A stretch of 64,000 bases of DNA from Epiperipatus broadwayi. Lineage: Eukaryota; Onychophora; Udeonychophora; Euonychophora; Peripatidae. The stretch spans positions 124,001 through 188,000 of the forward strand of contig JAQFVV010006425.1 in the NCBI GenBank assembly GCA_028023455.1, given 5' to 3'. This document shows positions 48,870 to 60,749 of this stretch, one piece after another. The stretch's first letter is position 1; each line of letters opens with the position of its first letter. The position numbers were made by a program, and so were the translations under genes. The notes beneath the pieces were generated by a model. That model was not told where the DNA came from. It saw only the letters and a list, made by a program, of their open reading frames with translations, and did not search any database.

Positions 48870-50100
48870 GTAACCCTCCCTCCATATTGATGTAATATTG
48901 GGAATGATAACCAACAGAATCCTTATTACAATATGGAATGAATGTAAGACTTTATTCATTACTGTTCCAAATTAAAAAATATACACTTGTTACAGGACAG
49001 AGTTTAAGTTTTTTATTTTTTTGTTGACTAACTATTGTTTATATTTGTTTATTCAGTATGAATGTATAACATTCTAGCATGAATAGTCTTTTTTATTAAA
49101 CTTGTACATAATTAAAAAGGGGTCATCCAATGAAAGAAAGCTGCTACAGTTGAAATTAAACCAAGAAGCTACTTACTGAATACATCCTCATATATTTTTG
49201 TTAAATAGTTAGTTAGTTTCATAATCATTGTAACATTAAATTAATGATTTTTTTTCATTACTTTTACCTACTTCATATGTAATGAGTGTCTATTCATGCA
49301 TGCCTATCATGAGAAGTGTTGGTGTAATGAATATATTTAATTGTTAATATGATAAGGATATATATTTGACATGCACACATGCATATAATTATTTCTTTTT
49401 TTTTAAAAGAGTTTTTCAATTTTTATTTTGTTTGTAAATAAATATTGTCAATTTGATCCTCATTAAATGGTCTCTAGTTTATCAAAGTTATTTTTTTACC
49501 CGCTCATCAGTTCATTACCATACATATGCAAACATACACATCTTCTTGAACATTATCATATAGTACTATGATTAAATGAATCTTCTAATAGATTGGAACC
49601 TATATAAATGTACTGTAATTTCTAACTAAGTTAAGTTCATCACTGAAGAGAGCTGAGTGCAACATTCTCTCTGGGTTTGCATTCTGAGGCAAGTGTGGAA
49701 TCCCAAAGAGGAATGAGTTATGGCTGAACTAGCCTAAATTGTCAGGATTTAATATGTAAACCTAGAGCTAGCCCATTGAAAATAGGCATGATCATTGGTT
49801 TGTTACTTCATCACATTATTTCTGGTATCCTACCAAAGACCTTAGGGTCCAACCATAGTTAGATGGTCCCCCTCTTCTGGTAAAAATCTTGAATCATCAC
49901 ATATTTTGGCATTGCCAACTGTGGGGCAACCAACCCTAGATTTCATCACAATAGAAAATCTTAAATATGATCTTCAACTGAAGATTGGATCGTCAGAAAA
50001 GATACAATGAATGAACTGTTCATAATAATACATATTGCCGGTCTTTTAAATGTAAGCTTACTGATGTAGTAATTTTATACATTGCCAGGAACAAGGGTAT
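48870..50100. other. AT-rich stretch with a GC-richer block at 49.64-49.97 kb
   Basis: The block at about 49640-49970 has higher G+C and could be an old transposon fragment, but no protein or RNA signature was recognised on either strand. Confidence 0.35.
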
Positions 50101-50107
50101 TACTTTG

Positions 50108-50108
<1 letters not shown>

Positions 50109-50162
<54 letters not shown>

Positions 50163-50165
50163 AAT
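50109..50165. repeat. (AT)n microsatellite
   Basis: About 45 bp of pure alternating AT, then imperfect. Confidence 0.95.
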
Positions 50166-50849
50166 ATATGGGTAAATGACTTTATATGTGTCATAGAAAT
50201 TATGCAAATAAAATTGTCCATGTGCTCTAATGGAACCATCAGCACGATCTCCTGAGATACTAAGTTAGAATGGATTGGGTCAATATCTCAAACGAATATA
50301 TGAGGAATCTATGTGTAAAGGTTACTGGTGTAATTCTTACTGCATCCAGTAGATTTGTACTTGAGATCAATAAGTCAATGCTCATAAATACACTGGGGAG
50401 AATTAAATATATCTATCTTATGGGAGTTATTTTATCAGTTAAAATGTAGTGAGGAGTTAGTCATACTTATCTGAGACATTGGTAGTAGATCTATTCATTG
50501 TGAAAATATTAGTTAGTACAATTTGGGGTAGATCCCTTATCTGTATTTTATCTCCCAATAAATCATATATTTTTTGTGTCTTTAATAAAATGAATATTAA
50601 ATTCATATCACCAAATGGTGTGAACCAAGAATTTGGTTATCCACAGCTTTGGTGGAGACTATACATCCATCACATGATTACCATTCCTTATGCTTGCACA
50701 TAACTGTTATTGAGTGGCACTACTGTATGGAGAGTTTCGTTTATGTTTATATGTCTATCACTAGTTAGATTAAAGGGAAAGAATAAATTTTATATGTTAA
50801 ATAGGGGTATACTCATTAAACTATCTTTGCTGCTTTAGATCACAATTAA

Positions 50850-51330
50850 TCTATTGTGAGCATGTATTATCTTTAACAATTGTCATGGAAAATGGTTTGT
50901 AAAATAAATGAAAAATTGGTGTGATCTTTATTGATTTATTCTCCTCAGATTACGATTCTGTTTAAAAAATGGTTGTCTTAAAGTTTTTAAAATTTTTAAA
51001 TGTAGAAAAATCATTAAGGTATTTGACAAATTGCTCTCCAATAGCAAAATTTCAGAAACACTATATGATAATCATAATACTTATAAAATGTTAAAAACGG
51101 GTCTTCCATAAGTTTCAGTTCATTCAGTTATTTTATTAAATATATTCATTAGTATTATTTGGGCAACTGAATATAGGAAATTCATTTATGCTGATATGTT
51201 TTTTGTCTTATCAAAAGAGATTATTTCCTAAAATAAAATATTCTCTCATTAAAATATGAAAAACTTGATTGTTTTATTTAAAGAATGGGTTTTTTTTCTT
51301 AATCTAATAATGATAGTATAATAAACTGAA
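50850..51330 (+). pseudogene. Decayed LINE (non-LTR retrotransposon) reverse transcriptase fragment
   Basis: Reading across frames, the conserved blocks of LINE reverse transcriptase appear in order. GVIFIDLFSSDYDSV (about 50919-50963) corresponds to the first catalytic box, where the family has an aspartate followed by a hydrophobic-Asp core. TGLP, stop, VSVHSVILLNIFI (about 51098-51152) corresponds to the GLPQGS-type box. FIYADMFFVLS (about 51184-51216) corresponds to the catalytic YADD box, with the second aspartate changed to methionine. Downstream FKEWVFFLN fits the following thumb region. Stops and frame changes break every segment, so it is an old dead copy. It resembles Jockey-type elements, but the exact clade is uncertain. 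Confidence 0.7.
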
Positions 51331-51468
51331 ACACAATCCTACAGGATAAAGAAATGTAATTAAATAGGAGAATCAGATAAGGAAAAAATGTGCAGAATAA
51401 GTATACTCAGATGTTGCAGAAGAGTTTTTTTTTTTGTTTCTTGTTTTTTTCATGAATCTTGGTGTTAA

Positions 51469-51472
51469 GTAC
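51469..51472. other. Left target-site duplication GTAC
   Basis: GTAC immediately precedes the TG start of the left LTR and is repeated at 56907-56910 immediately after the CA end of the right LTR. Confidence 0.75.
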
Positions 51473-53120
51473 TGTGCCAGATCAAACCGCAGATGAACTT
51501 ACTTACACTGTAAATGTTTTGTCTGGTTTCAAACTTCTTCATAATACATATATAATCTTATTTAATTATAAATGTTACATGAATGAACCGGCAGGTTTGA
51601 GCAAAATGGGAAATATTATTGATAGCTTTAACTATCAACAATACCCACAATCAGATCGTGGCCCACCTCGGCTGCTAGATTTAAACCCCTACTATCCAAA
51701 CACTTTATTTGTTTCGGAGTAAACCCTGGGTGCCAGCTAGTCTAAGACTAATGTATTTGGTCAGTAGGCTCATAATCCAGTGCTCAAAACAATCCCAAAA
51801 ACTAGCCCAGTCTAATTTTAATCAATAATAAAATATAGTTTAATTAGTGGTGATAGAATTGATAAAAGATTGGTAAAGAATTGGTAAAAAGAAATTGGTG
51901 AAAAGAATTGACTGACAAAATAAGGCTTAAATTTAAAGACAATTTATTAACATTAATTATACTAAATATAAATACTTTTATAAATTTTTAACTAACATAA
52001 TATTGGTATTTTTGTCACGCACATTTTAAATTAACACAATATAATATATCTTATGAGAAAGCATAAATAATATTTGACTTTTATAAAATCATATAACATT
52101 CACAAACATGCACATCAATAGTTCATTTTATGCATGCTTATAGAGTTCAAATTACTTGTCTCTGGAGGCTTCACGAATTAATGCGGTGGCTACTATATAT
52201 AAATGAGAATAAGAAAATATTTTACCTAGGATTTTTGGAATGTGGATATTGCTTGCTGTTAGCTGCTTCTGATGAAATATATCTAACCGGTTAGATTTGA
52301 AGTTTCTTTAGGAGATTTGAGGCTAATCCACATATTATTCTTGGAGACAGTTGAAAATTGATGGAGGATTTCTGAGCTGTTAAGTAGCCATTATTTCATG
52401 GGCAGGTTTCGCTGTTTCACTGGACTAGGGCTAAAGTAAGAGCGTATGTTCCCAAAAGCTGCTCAGCACTGAATTTCTGTTTCTGGATACATAATATAAA
52501 CTGCACTGTTATCTCTAGACTAGACTAGACTAAAAACTAGACTGAAACTGAATGTCTGATAAAAATCTGGCTATTTATATATGTGAAGTGTTTTTGTTTT
52601 AATGTCCGCCGGCATTATGTTTTGTCGAAATTCCTTTAGTAGCTAATCCTTTTTAATCTTGTTGTTGGGTATTTTAATTAGCAGTCATCACAAACATGTT
52701 GATTTATAATTTTGATTAGTAGCCACCACTGTGTTTTTAATGATAACTTTCTTTTATTTTTTTTTAATATTTAATACGCATACATTTCTTTTTATTTACC
52801 ATCACACATATATATGCATTTATTCTAATAAACTCGAATGAAAAGAGTTTTATATTTTAACTTATAATAAATAAAACTGTAACGTCTCCTATTAAACTTT
52901 TAGTTTTTTCTACAGGAAAACTCCCCCTCCCCCCTTTTAATTAATTAATTGAAAGTTTTATTTCAAGAACTCTTAATCTTTTAATTATTTATTTTAACGA
53001 ATAATAATAAGAAAAAAACTCTTTACTTTTATAAACTTTTATGTTTTTTTTTATAAAAGACTTTTAGTTTAATAATTTTTTTAGATAAAATTATTATGTG
53101 CCAATTTCAATATTAGTACA
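51473..53120 (-). repeat. 3' LTR (left), 1648 bp
   Basis: Starts TGTGCCAGATC and ends ATTAGTACA on the plus strand. It is about 117 bp longer than its partner, mostly from about 52275-52390, which contains CTAACCGGTTAG. The plus frame 51459-51722 starts just outside and runs antisense to the element. It is probably not a gene. Confidence 0.88.
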
Positions 53121-53135
53121 TTGCACCCCCCTCTC
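53121..53135 (-). other. Polypurine tract
   Basis: On the minus strand, purine-rich AGAGAGGGGGGTGCAA directly precedes the 3' LTR (plus: TTGCACCCCCCTCTCT). This is the usual site for priming second-strand synthesis in LTR retrotransposons. Confidence 0.7.
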
Positions 53136-54540
53136 TTCGTTTGAGAGTAAAATGTGTCGTTTTTGACCATTTTATCTCTGACAACTTTAATTCTTAATTC
53201 TAAATATTATTATTTTTCTAAGTTTGCTTTTTTTAATATCTTTCACTTTTCATACTAAGGGCAATCTTCAATTATGCTTTACTCCTTTCTATGCTGAATA
53301 CATTGCTTACAATGTTCTGAGTCCTGGATAATGACCACCGGGACAAACTAATTTTGTGTCACAGGGATCTTTTGGAAATGAGGCAGAGGCAGATTTGCTG
53401 ACTTATACCGACTTACACGTATGAAAAATGAAGCTTCATTTGCCAGGTTTCTATCGGACTTAGAACAAGAAAGGGTCACGGCGAATGGCAGGAATTATCA
53501 ATTGTCCATTTTTGACTTACACTTTGGAAAATGAGGTATGAGATATGGGGATTCTCCCCTGAAGAAGTGACTTGCGGCTCATGCTGAATTTTACCAGTGT
53601 GCATTTTAAAAGAGGAATGATCCCTGCCAATCCATTATGGGTATTAAAATTTACCCAGTCGACAGCTTTAAACTTATCCTTAACTAAACTTATTTCTATA
53701 CTACCCTCATCCCCTTTAGTTTCAAAGCCTTACACTCTTAATACAACTTAGATTGACTTTATATTTTATCTATTTTAACCTTACAATATTATTTTTAAGT
53801 TAATATGAACATTACTTATAACCCTTATGAACATTATTTAAAATATTTATTTACATTAATCTTATATATTATCTCTAAACCATTACGAACATTATAAATA
53901 TTAGTTTTATGATACTATTTTAAACCCATACGAACATTATCCATATTTATTTATATTACAATATTATTTTTTTCTTAAACTATTACTTTAACTTCCTTAT
54001 TTAACATGCATATGTTTAGAAAACTATTTTATTTTATTGCTCTTCATTATTATACAGATATTTGACTTGACTTAATTACTTTAATTCATTTATTTACTTT
54101 CTTTTATTAACTTACGGTATTCAAAACAAACTTTTATTTTATTACGCTACTTTCTCTATTAATATGTGCATGGAGAAAAAAAATCTTTTATTTTGCGAAG
54201 CCTCCATTATTATTATTACTTTCAAACATTTCATTTTAACTTTACTTTTAATTTATCATTATTCATTTATTTTTAATTTATTATTTTAGTTTTAAATAAA
54301 AGTTTCAGATTTAAATTGATCAAATAATTTATGTTAGAATAATCATATTCATGTTCATTGTCCATTTCCGGTTCTTTTTGTTTATTTCCTTTACTATTTA
54401 ACTTGATTACTAACTTTTAAACTATGTCAGGCAGTTCCTTCTTTCTTTCTACTAACTCTATAATATAAACTAACTATCCTTGCTTATCTATCCCACTTTT
54501 ATAATTTATTACTTTATCTCTTTCTCTTTCCATTTTATTT
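53136..54540 (-). other. Internal region without coding signal
   Basis: AT-rich sequence where pol would lie in an autonomous element. About 53250-53650 is less AT-rich and may be a remnant of coding sequence, but no protease, reverse transcriptase, RNase H or integrase motif is visible in any frame. Confidence 0.6.
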
Positions 54541-54553
54541 TCAACTTTGTAAA

Positions 54554-54656
54554 TCAAAAAACCTGGATTACTAGCACAACTCAATTTCTATCTCTTTGAT
54601 TCTACTCAAAAAACCTGGATTACTAGCACAACTCAATTTCTATCTCTTTGATCACC
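54554..54656 (-). repeat. 52-bp tandem duplication at the gag 3' end
   Basis: TCAAAAAACCTGGATTACTA starts at 54554 and again at 54606. The copies are nearly identical. Because 52 is not a multiple of three, reading past the gag stop at 54623 would shift frame, so the duplication probably truncated or altered the C-terminus. Confidence 0.85.
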
Positions 54657-54883
54657 TCAACTTCCTGACTTTCTTTAGTTAAATCTAACTCTCTGCTTTC
54701 TTGGTTCTCTTCTACTTTTCCTGTAATTTCACATTTTATTTCTCTTACTTCTGCTCTGAGTTCCCTAATTTCGCCTTTAACCTGACTAATTTCTTCCTTC
54801 AATTCTGCTTTGAGTTCTAACTGGCTTCGTTTAAATTTATGACACAATTCTTTTTTAAACTCTTGCATCATATTCATCATCAT
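54623..54883 (-). CDS. Gag-like coiled-coil protein of the LTR element, 86 residues
   Basis: The product starts MMMNMMQEFKKELC and is very rich in Lys and Glu with heptad-like spacing of Leu, Val and Ile (for example SQVKGEIRELRAEVREIKCE, about residues 33-52), so a coiled coil is likely over most of its length. N-terminal coiled coils are common in Gag proteins of Ty3/gypsy-type elements. No nucleocapsid zinc knuckle is present. The frame is in the sense orientation between the primer site and the polypurine tract, as gag should be. It is short for a full Gag, so this is probably a remnant or a minimal retained part. No in-frame stop breaks it, and the surrounding internal sequence does not extend it. 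Confidence 0.6.
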   Translation of the reverse strand: MMMNMMQEFKKELCHKFKRSQLELKAELKEEISQVKGEIRELRAEVREIKCEITGKVEENQESRELDLTKESQEVEVIKEIEIELC

Positions 54884-55354
54884 TCACATCTCAGATACTT
54901 CCTCTTTCTCTTTTTCCATTAACTGCGGATTTTAAAAATATATTGGGCTTTCTTCCGGCTCCTTTTCTCTATTCATAGTTATGCTATTACTTTTTTTAAA
55001 AAATTATCTTTTGCATTAACAAATCAAAAATTATTATTGTTTATTTATTTTTCTTACTAAAATGGAAACACATGCTGACTCCACCCTTTTTGTCCATTTT
55101 TCACTACCCATTTATAAAGCTTTAGCTCCGCCCAAAATATCAATTGTCTCCGATTTAACAGAATGATTTATTTTAACCAATGTAAATAGCATACATCTCT
55201 TTCCATTTAATGAAGACAAAAAAGGTTTTGGTCAATTCTTTTTTTTTCTTTTTAAAGTTAAACCACTTTAAATATGTAATTTAGATTTTCTTTAAGATTT
55301 TTATTTTTAAACAAGAAACAAAGTATTTAGTTAACTGTCATTTATGACAAGTTC

Positions 55355-55372
55355 GGCCCACGTTGGCACGCT
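55355..55372 (-). other. tRNA-Lys-type primer-binding site
   Basis: On the minus strand, a few bases after the 5' LTR end, AGCGTGCCAACGTGGGCC matches the core CCAACGTGGG of the primer site complementary to animal tRNA-Lys(CUU). The first bases are altered, so priming may be impaired. Confidence 0.7.
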
Positions 55373-55375
55373 ATT

Positions 55376-56906
55376 TGTGCCGGATCTAACCGCAGATGAA
55401 CTTACTTACACTGTAAATGTTTTGGCTGGTTTCAAACTTCTTCATAATACATTTATAATCTTATTTAATTATAAATGTTACGTGAATGAACCGGCACGTT
55501 CGAGCAAAATGGGAAATATTATTGATAGCTTTAACTATCAACAATACCCATGATCAGATGGTGGCCCACATCGGCTGCTAGATTCAAACCCCTACTATAC
55601 AAATACTTTATTTGTTTCAGAGTAAACCCCAGGTGCCAGCTAGTCTAAGACTAACGTATTTGGTCAGTAGGCTCATAATCCAGCGCTTGAAACAATCCCA
55701 AAATCTAGCCCAGTCTCATTTTAATCAATAATAAAATATAGTTTAATTAGTGGTGATAGAATTGATAAAAGATTGGTAAAGAATTGGTAAAAAGAAATTG
55801 ATAAAAAGAATTGACAGACAAAATAAGGCTTAAATTTAGAGACAATTTATTAACATTAATTATACTAAATATAAATACTTTTATAAATTTTTAACTAACA
55901 TAATATTGGTATTTTTGTCACGCACATTTTAAATTAACACAATATAATATATCTTATGAGAAAGCATAAATGATATTTTTTTTATAAAATCATATAGCAT
56001 TCACAAACACGGACATCAATAGTTCATTTTATGAATGCTTATAGAGTTCAAATTATTTGTCTCTGGAGGCTTCACAAATTAATGCGGTGGCTATTATATA
56101 TAAATGTAAATAAGAAAATGTTTTACCTAGGATTTTTGGAATGTGGATATTTCTTGCTGTTAGCTGCTTCTGATGAAGTATATTTTGCAGGCAGGTTTCG
56201 CTGTTTCACTGGACTAGGGCTAAAGTAAGAGCGTATGTTCTCAAAAGCTGCTCAGCACTGCATTTCTGTTTCTGGATACATAATATAAACTACACTTTTA
56301 TCTCTAGACTAGACTAAAAACTAGACTGAAACTGAATGACCGATAAAAATCTGGCTATTTATATATGCAAAGTGTTTTTGTTTTAATGTCCGCCGGCAAT
56401 ATGTGTTGTCAAAATTCCTTTAGTAGCTAATCGTTTTTAATCTTGTTGTTGGGTATTTTAATTAGCAGTCATCACAAATGTGTTGTTTTATAATTTTGAT
56501 TAGTAGCCACCACTGTGTTTTTTAATGATAACTTCCTTTTATTTTTTTTAATATTTAATACACATACATTTATTTGTATTTTCCATCACACATATATACA
56601 CATTTATTCTAATAAACTCGAATGAAAATAAATTTATATTTTAACTTATAATAAATAAAACTCTTTAACATCTCCTACTAAACTTTTAGTTTTTTCTACA
56701 GGAAAACTCCCCCCCCCTTTACTTAATTAATTGAAAGTTTTATTTCAAGAACTCTTAAAATTTTAATTATTTATTTTAACGAATATTAATAAGAAAAAAA
56801 ACTCTTTACTTCTTTTATAAACTTTTATGTTTTCTTTTATGAAAGACTTTTAGTTTAATAATTTTTTTAGATAAAATTATTATGTGCCAATTTCAATATT
56901 GGTACA
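55376..56906 (-). repeat. 5' LTR (right), 1531 bp
   Basis: Starts TGTGCCGGATC and ends ATTGGTACA on the plus strand. It is collinear with the left LTR, but lacks about 110 bp at about 56178, where TATTTTGCAGGCAGG replaces the longer left-LTR sequence. Scattered substitutions suggest an insertion older than the tandem LTR element at 22-28 kb. The frames 55344-55553 and 56031-56228 are shadows. Confidence 0.88.
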
Positions 56907-56910
56907 GTAC

Positions 56911-57194
56911 CTTGTCTCGCCTGTAGGAAGGTCACACAAACAGTGAAGGAAAAACCCAGAGACTCAGATCTGAAGTTATAGAAACTCTACCAATATTATA
57001 TCAGAACATCACCTGATCTTTTTATTGTTTTGTAAACCTAAAGGCTTTCAGGATTTAATATCAGGAAACTTTTAAAATATTTAGCAGAGGTTGGAGGAAC
57101 TGTCTGAATGAAGGAGTGTAATTGCAGGAAGTAAAAATATGAGGACTGTTTAAAGTATTTAGAATTTCATGAAGTACTTACATATGTTTATTTA

Positions 57195-57195
<1 letters not shown>
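56911..57195. other. Unrecognised flank of the LTR element
   Basis: Somewhat less AT-rich than average, with no gene, RNA or repeat recognised. Confidence 0.45.

Positions 57196-57198
<3 letters not shown>

Positions 57199-57270
<72 letters not shown>
57199..57270. repeat. (AT)n microsatellite
   Basis: About 70 bp of alternating AT with one phase break near 57230. Confidence 0.95.
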
Positions 57271-57271
<1 letters not shown>

Positions 57272-57274
57272 AAA

Positions 57275-60200
57275 AGAGTAAATAATTAATTTTGCTATAG
57301 TTAAAGAGTGCTATAAATATCTATTTTAGCCTTATTGTTATATTATTTGAATGTGTTTCTCAGTATAGTTGTCAGGGAATACACCATAATAAAATGGCGC
57401 AGTCAACAGGACAGTCTGCTAACTTATTTTTCTCTGTTAGTTACAATTAGATCAAAATTAATTATTAGGGATAAGCTCCTGAAATATTACCTTAGACTAT
57501 ATGGGATTATAAATCAAATACTTTATGAATAGTTTCTTTAGTACACCCTTATTGATAAATACTGAGTTTCTATTTTTAAAAAAATATTTACCCATTAAAC
57601 TTTATGGATATTCAATTTCATGGAAATATTATTCCTGCTTGATCCTGTGCACTAATATCCTGATTTTTCACCCTCATAAAATATCAGAAGAAAAATTGCT
57701 TCAAAAACATGTATGAAAAGCTAATAAGTACATTGAAATGATCTATAAATCAAGATATATTTTACCATTCAAAACTTCAAGATCCACTTTGTGGATGTTC
57801 TCCCCAGAATATGCAATCAATAAATTTGATATAATTCAAAAAAATATTTTTCTATATCAATCAATGTTATCAGCTGAAATTTATCTTCCTAAATATTACC
57901 AGAATCTCATCAAAAGAATCAGGGCAATGTATGATTTTTTCTCTCACTTGCTCCATAAATGAAATTTTATCAACTGCTGCTCTATGTAAATGTGCACCAG
58001 CACAAAGTAATAATAATATAGTTAAAAACTGTTGTAACTATAGCTATAATGGCAGAGTTGAAATATTTAATAAAGTTGTTGGTGATTCTATCTCCTAGTT
58101 GGAAACTCTTTTCATCATGTATTTTGTTTATAGTTAAGTTGTAAAAAGTCCATAGAATAAACAAATAAATAATGAAAGATTAATATATTAGGTATGTACT
58201 CACAATTGATAAATTAAAAAAAATCTAAGAATTATATGGAAGATAAATTAAACACAAAAGGTGGATGATTGTTTAAAAGAGAAAATAGCTACATTATTTG
58301 AAAAATAAAAATGGAAGTGTTGGTAAACTAATATTCCTGGATAAGATTAATTAAATAATACCCTACCTTTCATTAGCAATGCAAACTAGTAAATATTAAT
58401 TAACCAAGATATTTACATTTATTTTTGTAATGTTCAAACTGTCATTTTATTTAGAAGGTAATAAACATTCTTCACTAACAACCATACTTAATATTAAATC
58501 AGTGATATTTAAGCTACTCTCATTCCAGCCACAAGATAAAGACTTTGTGATGATAAGAATGACTCCATTATTTACACATCCAATTGCACTTACATAGGCT
58601 AATTTTAAGTGTTATTCTTATTTTTCCAAAGTCATTATTCTCATAGTAGGAATGAGAGAATTCTCATAGTTAACATCACTGAATTAATATTATACATAAA
58701 TGGCACTAGTGGGAAAGGTTTATTACCTTCTAAATAGAATTACAATCTGACACTGCACTAGTAAAATTCATTGATTATTAATGTTCAGATTGTATTATTA
58801 ATATGACATTTAGTTGTTTCAACATTTTCTTTCAAAAACTTTCTTCTATGGAGAAAAAAACAAATATTTGAATATGTTAACAATCAAAACATTATTTTAA
58901 TTAATAAAATTTGAATATAGCAAAAAAATAACATAAAAGAAGTTGATTCACGAAATCTTTAGTAAGATTTTTAAATTATTGTACAAAATCAATTTTTATT
59001 TGTAAAACTATAGTATTTATATTTCATACCATAAATGGGCACACTTTTCTGGGTAATGGTTATTTGCAATTTTCCCCAGTCCTGGTTCACTACCTATATA
59101 TTACAATGTAAATATAGTAGTAATTATAAATAATACTAATTTATTATGAAAAAATTCAATATAGAAAAAAATCATTATTAAATATAAATTCCAACTAAAA
59201 ATATAAAAATGCTGAACATTTGTATTCCATGCTGTCCTCTAATTTTGAATATCTGAGTATATAATTACTTATCACTATTCTTTCACAGTATTCTAAATGG
59301 TTATTTAATAAGATATGAGGGGAAGATAAAATGTCATGACAATTCTATTAAAAAGTTGTATGACTTAGTTGCGGATATTGTAAAACTTTTATTCTCAAAT
59401 AAATCAAATAATAAATCACTAGTTTCCAGAAATACTTCTTTTATTAATGTCTTCATCTGCTAAATATTTTTTTGTTTTGTTAACAGAAAATTTACAAGAA
59501 ATGATGTAACTATTGTGACATTAGATTTAATAATGGATTTAATAAAATATGATTTTTAGATGAATAATTGTTACTTAAAAGAATTTAATTTTTGCTTGTG
59601 TAATAATTTATAATAGAAAATCATTGTCAAAACTTACATGCCTTGTTTTAAAATGTCTTTTGCCATTTCTTTTTCTGTAGTGACACACTTGCATGACATA
59701 TGTAATCATATGTTTTACTTTTACTCTTATGAAGAAAAACTGTTTTTCCCATTCTGTATTAAAATTATACATCTTTGGACTTGCTTCAGACATAACTCTC
59801 TTATTTTAAGATATGCAAAGCATATCCAATGGGATCTTTCCTTCCATAAGAATCATATATTTTCTTCTGGTTGCCTATTGGTCAACTAGGTGTGCACTCA
59901 TTTATGGCCATACCTTGGTTGACGGTAAGAAATTACTTCTGAAAAAACTTCAGGCCATCAGAAACAAAGATGAAAAATTAGTTCCAACATATATCTACAA
60001 TGCTACATGAAGCCTTGTAGCAATGAACAATTTGTAATTGAACAGTTGAGTTTTTATGGCCAGACTGCTGGTATTGGGTTATGTGACCTTTATTATAGTG
60101 TCTGTTAACAACATAACTCTGTTATTCCAATAATGTAATTACTTGAGCTCACAATAAAATTTCTTGATAAAAACAAATACTATTTTTTTCGATAAAATAC

Positions 60201-60655
60201 TTAAATCAATGCACTGATGACAACAAAAAACACATTTATTAGTTTGTGACCAATCAAACATTATTCAATACTGCTTATCATGCCTTTAAGTTTTACAATG
60301 AACTTATTTGAAGAGACAAATTTATTAGTGACATATGTATCATGGCATATTGCAAATAAAGGTCTATATTTCATCTGACACATTTATAAACTTATCTGAC
60401 TATACATAGATGTCTAGATTGTAAAGATTTAGTTCTTGCTTATAGTAATTATACAAGTATAAAAAATGTATTTCTTTTATATACAGCTATCTAATTTAGT
60501 GGAATGTCACACTTGCTACCACTATTTTAATGTAATTCAGATGATATATCCAAAAGTATTTTTTGTTAGTCCATGGGTAAACCTCAATCAACACCAATAA
60601 ACATCTTGCTTGCATCTGTTTCAAATCATTAAAATACATCATGGTTAGCTCATTA
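57275..60655. other. AT-rich stretch with short uncertain ORFs
   Basis: Short plus frames at 57335-57532, 57525-57716 and 57738-57962 follow one another but carry no recognised domain. At 59813-60010 the last part (TLVDGKKLLLKKLQAIRNKD) looks more protein-like and ends before TGA. It might be a decayed exon or transposon piece. I cannot assign any of them. Confidence 0.3.
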
Positions 60656-60662
60656 TTAGTCA

Positions 60663-60702
60663 GTTATATATATATATATATATATATAACTGACTATATA
60701 TA

Positions 60703-60742
<40 letters not shown>
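60663..60742. repeat. (TA)n microsatellite with inverted CAGTTA ends
   Basis: GTCAGTTATATA...TATATAACTGAC forms a perfect inverted pair around the first TA run (60660-60696), and a second TA run follows. Confidence 0.9.
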
Positions 60743-60743
<1 letters not shown>

Positions 60744-60749
60744 TATTAA

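Larger units (their letters stand above)
51473..56906 (-). mobile_element. Non-autonomous LTR retrotransposon with GTAC target duplication
   Basis: Two direct repeats, TGTGCC...GTACA (51473-53120 and 55376-56906), flank a 2255-bp internal region. Four-base duplications GTAC lie outside. Orientation is minus: next to the left LTR the minus strand reads AGAGAGGGGGG, a polypurine tract. Next to the right LTR it reads TGCCAACGTGGGCC, a close match to a tRNA-Lys(CUU) primer site (core CCAACGTGGG). The only sizeable sense frame is a coiled-coil, Gag-like protein. Protease, polymerase and integrase are absent, so it depends on a partner element. LTRs of 1.5-1.65 kb are long. The 4-bp duplication and primer type fit Ty3/gypsy-like elements, which is an inference. 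Confidence 0.9.

Noticed and set aside
51459-51722. ORF similar to the one at 55344-55553, apparently a conserved protein pair
   Set aside because: Both lie in the two LTRs of one element and run antisense to it, so their similarity is explained by the LTR duplication.
52268-52305. CTGATGA followed by a palindrome, hammerhead-like
   Set aside because: The following core reads GAAG instead of GAAA, and the segment is the part of the LTR that is missing in the partner LTR.
59638-60010. Overlapping ORFs taken as a gene
   Set aside because: No domain, splice sites or repeat family could be tied to them; only the last ~20 residues look protein-like.
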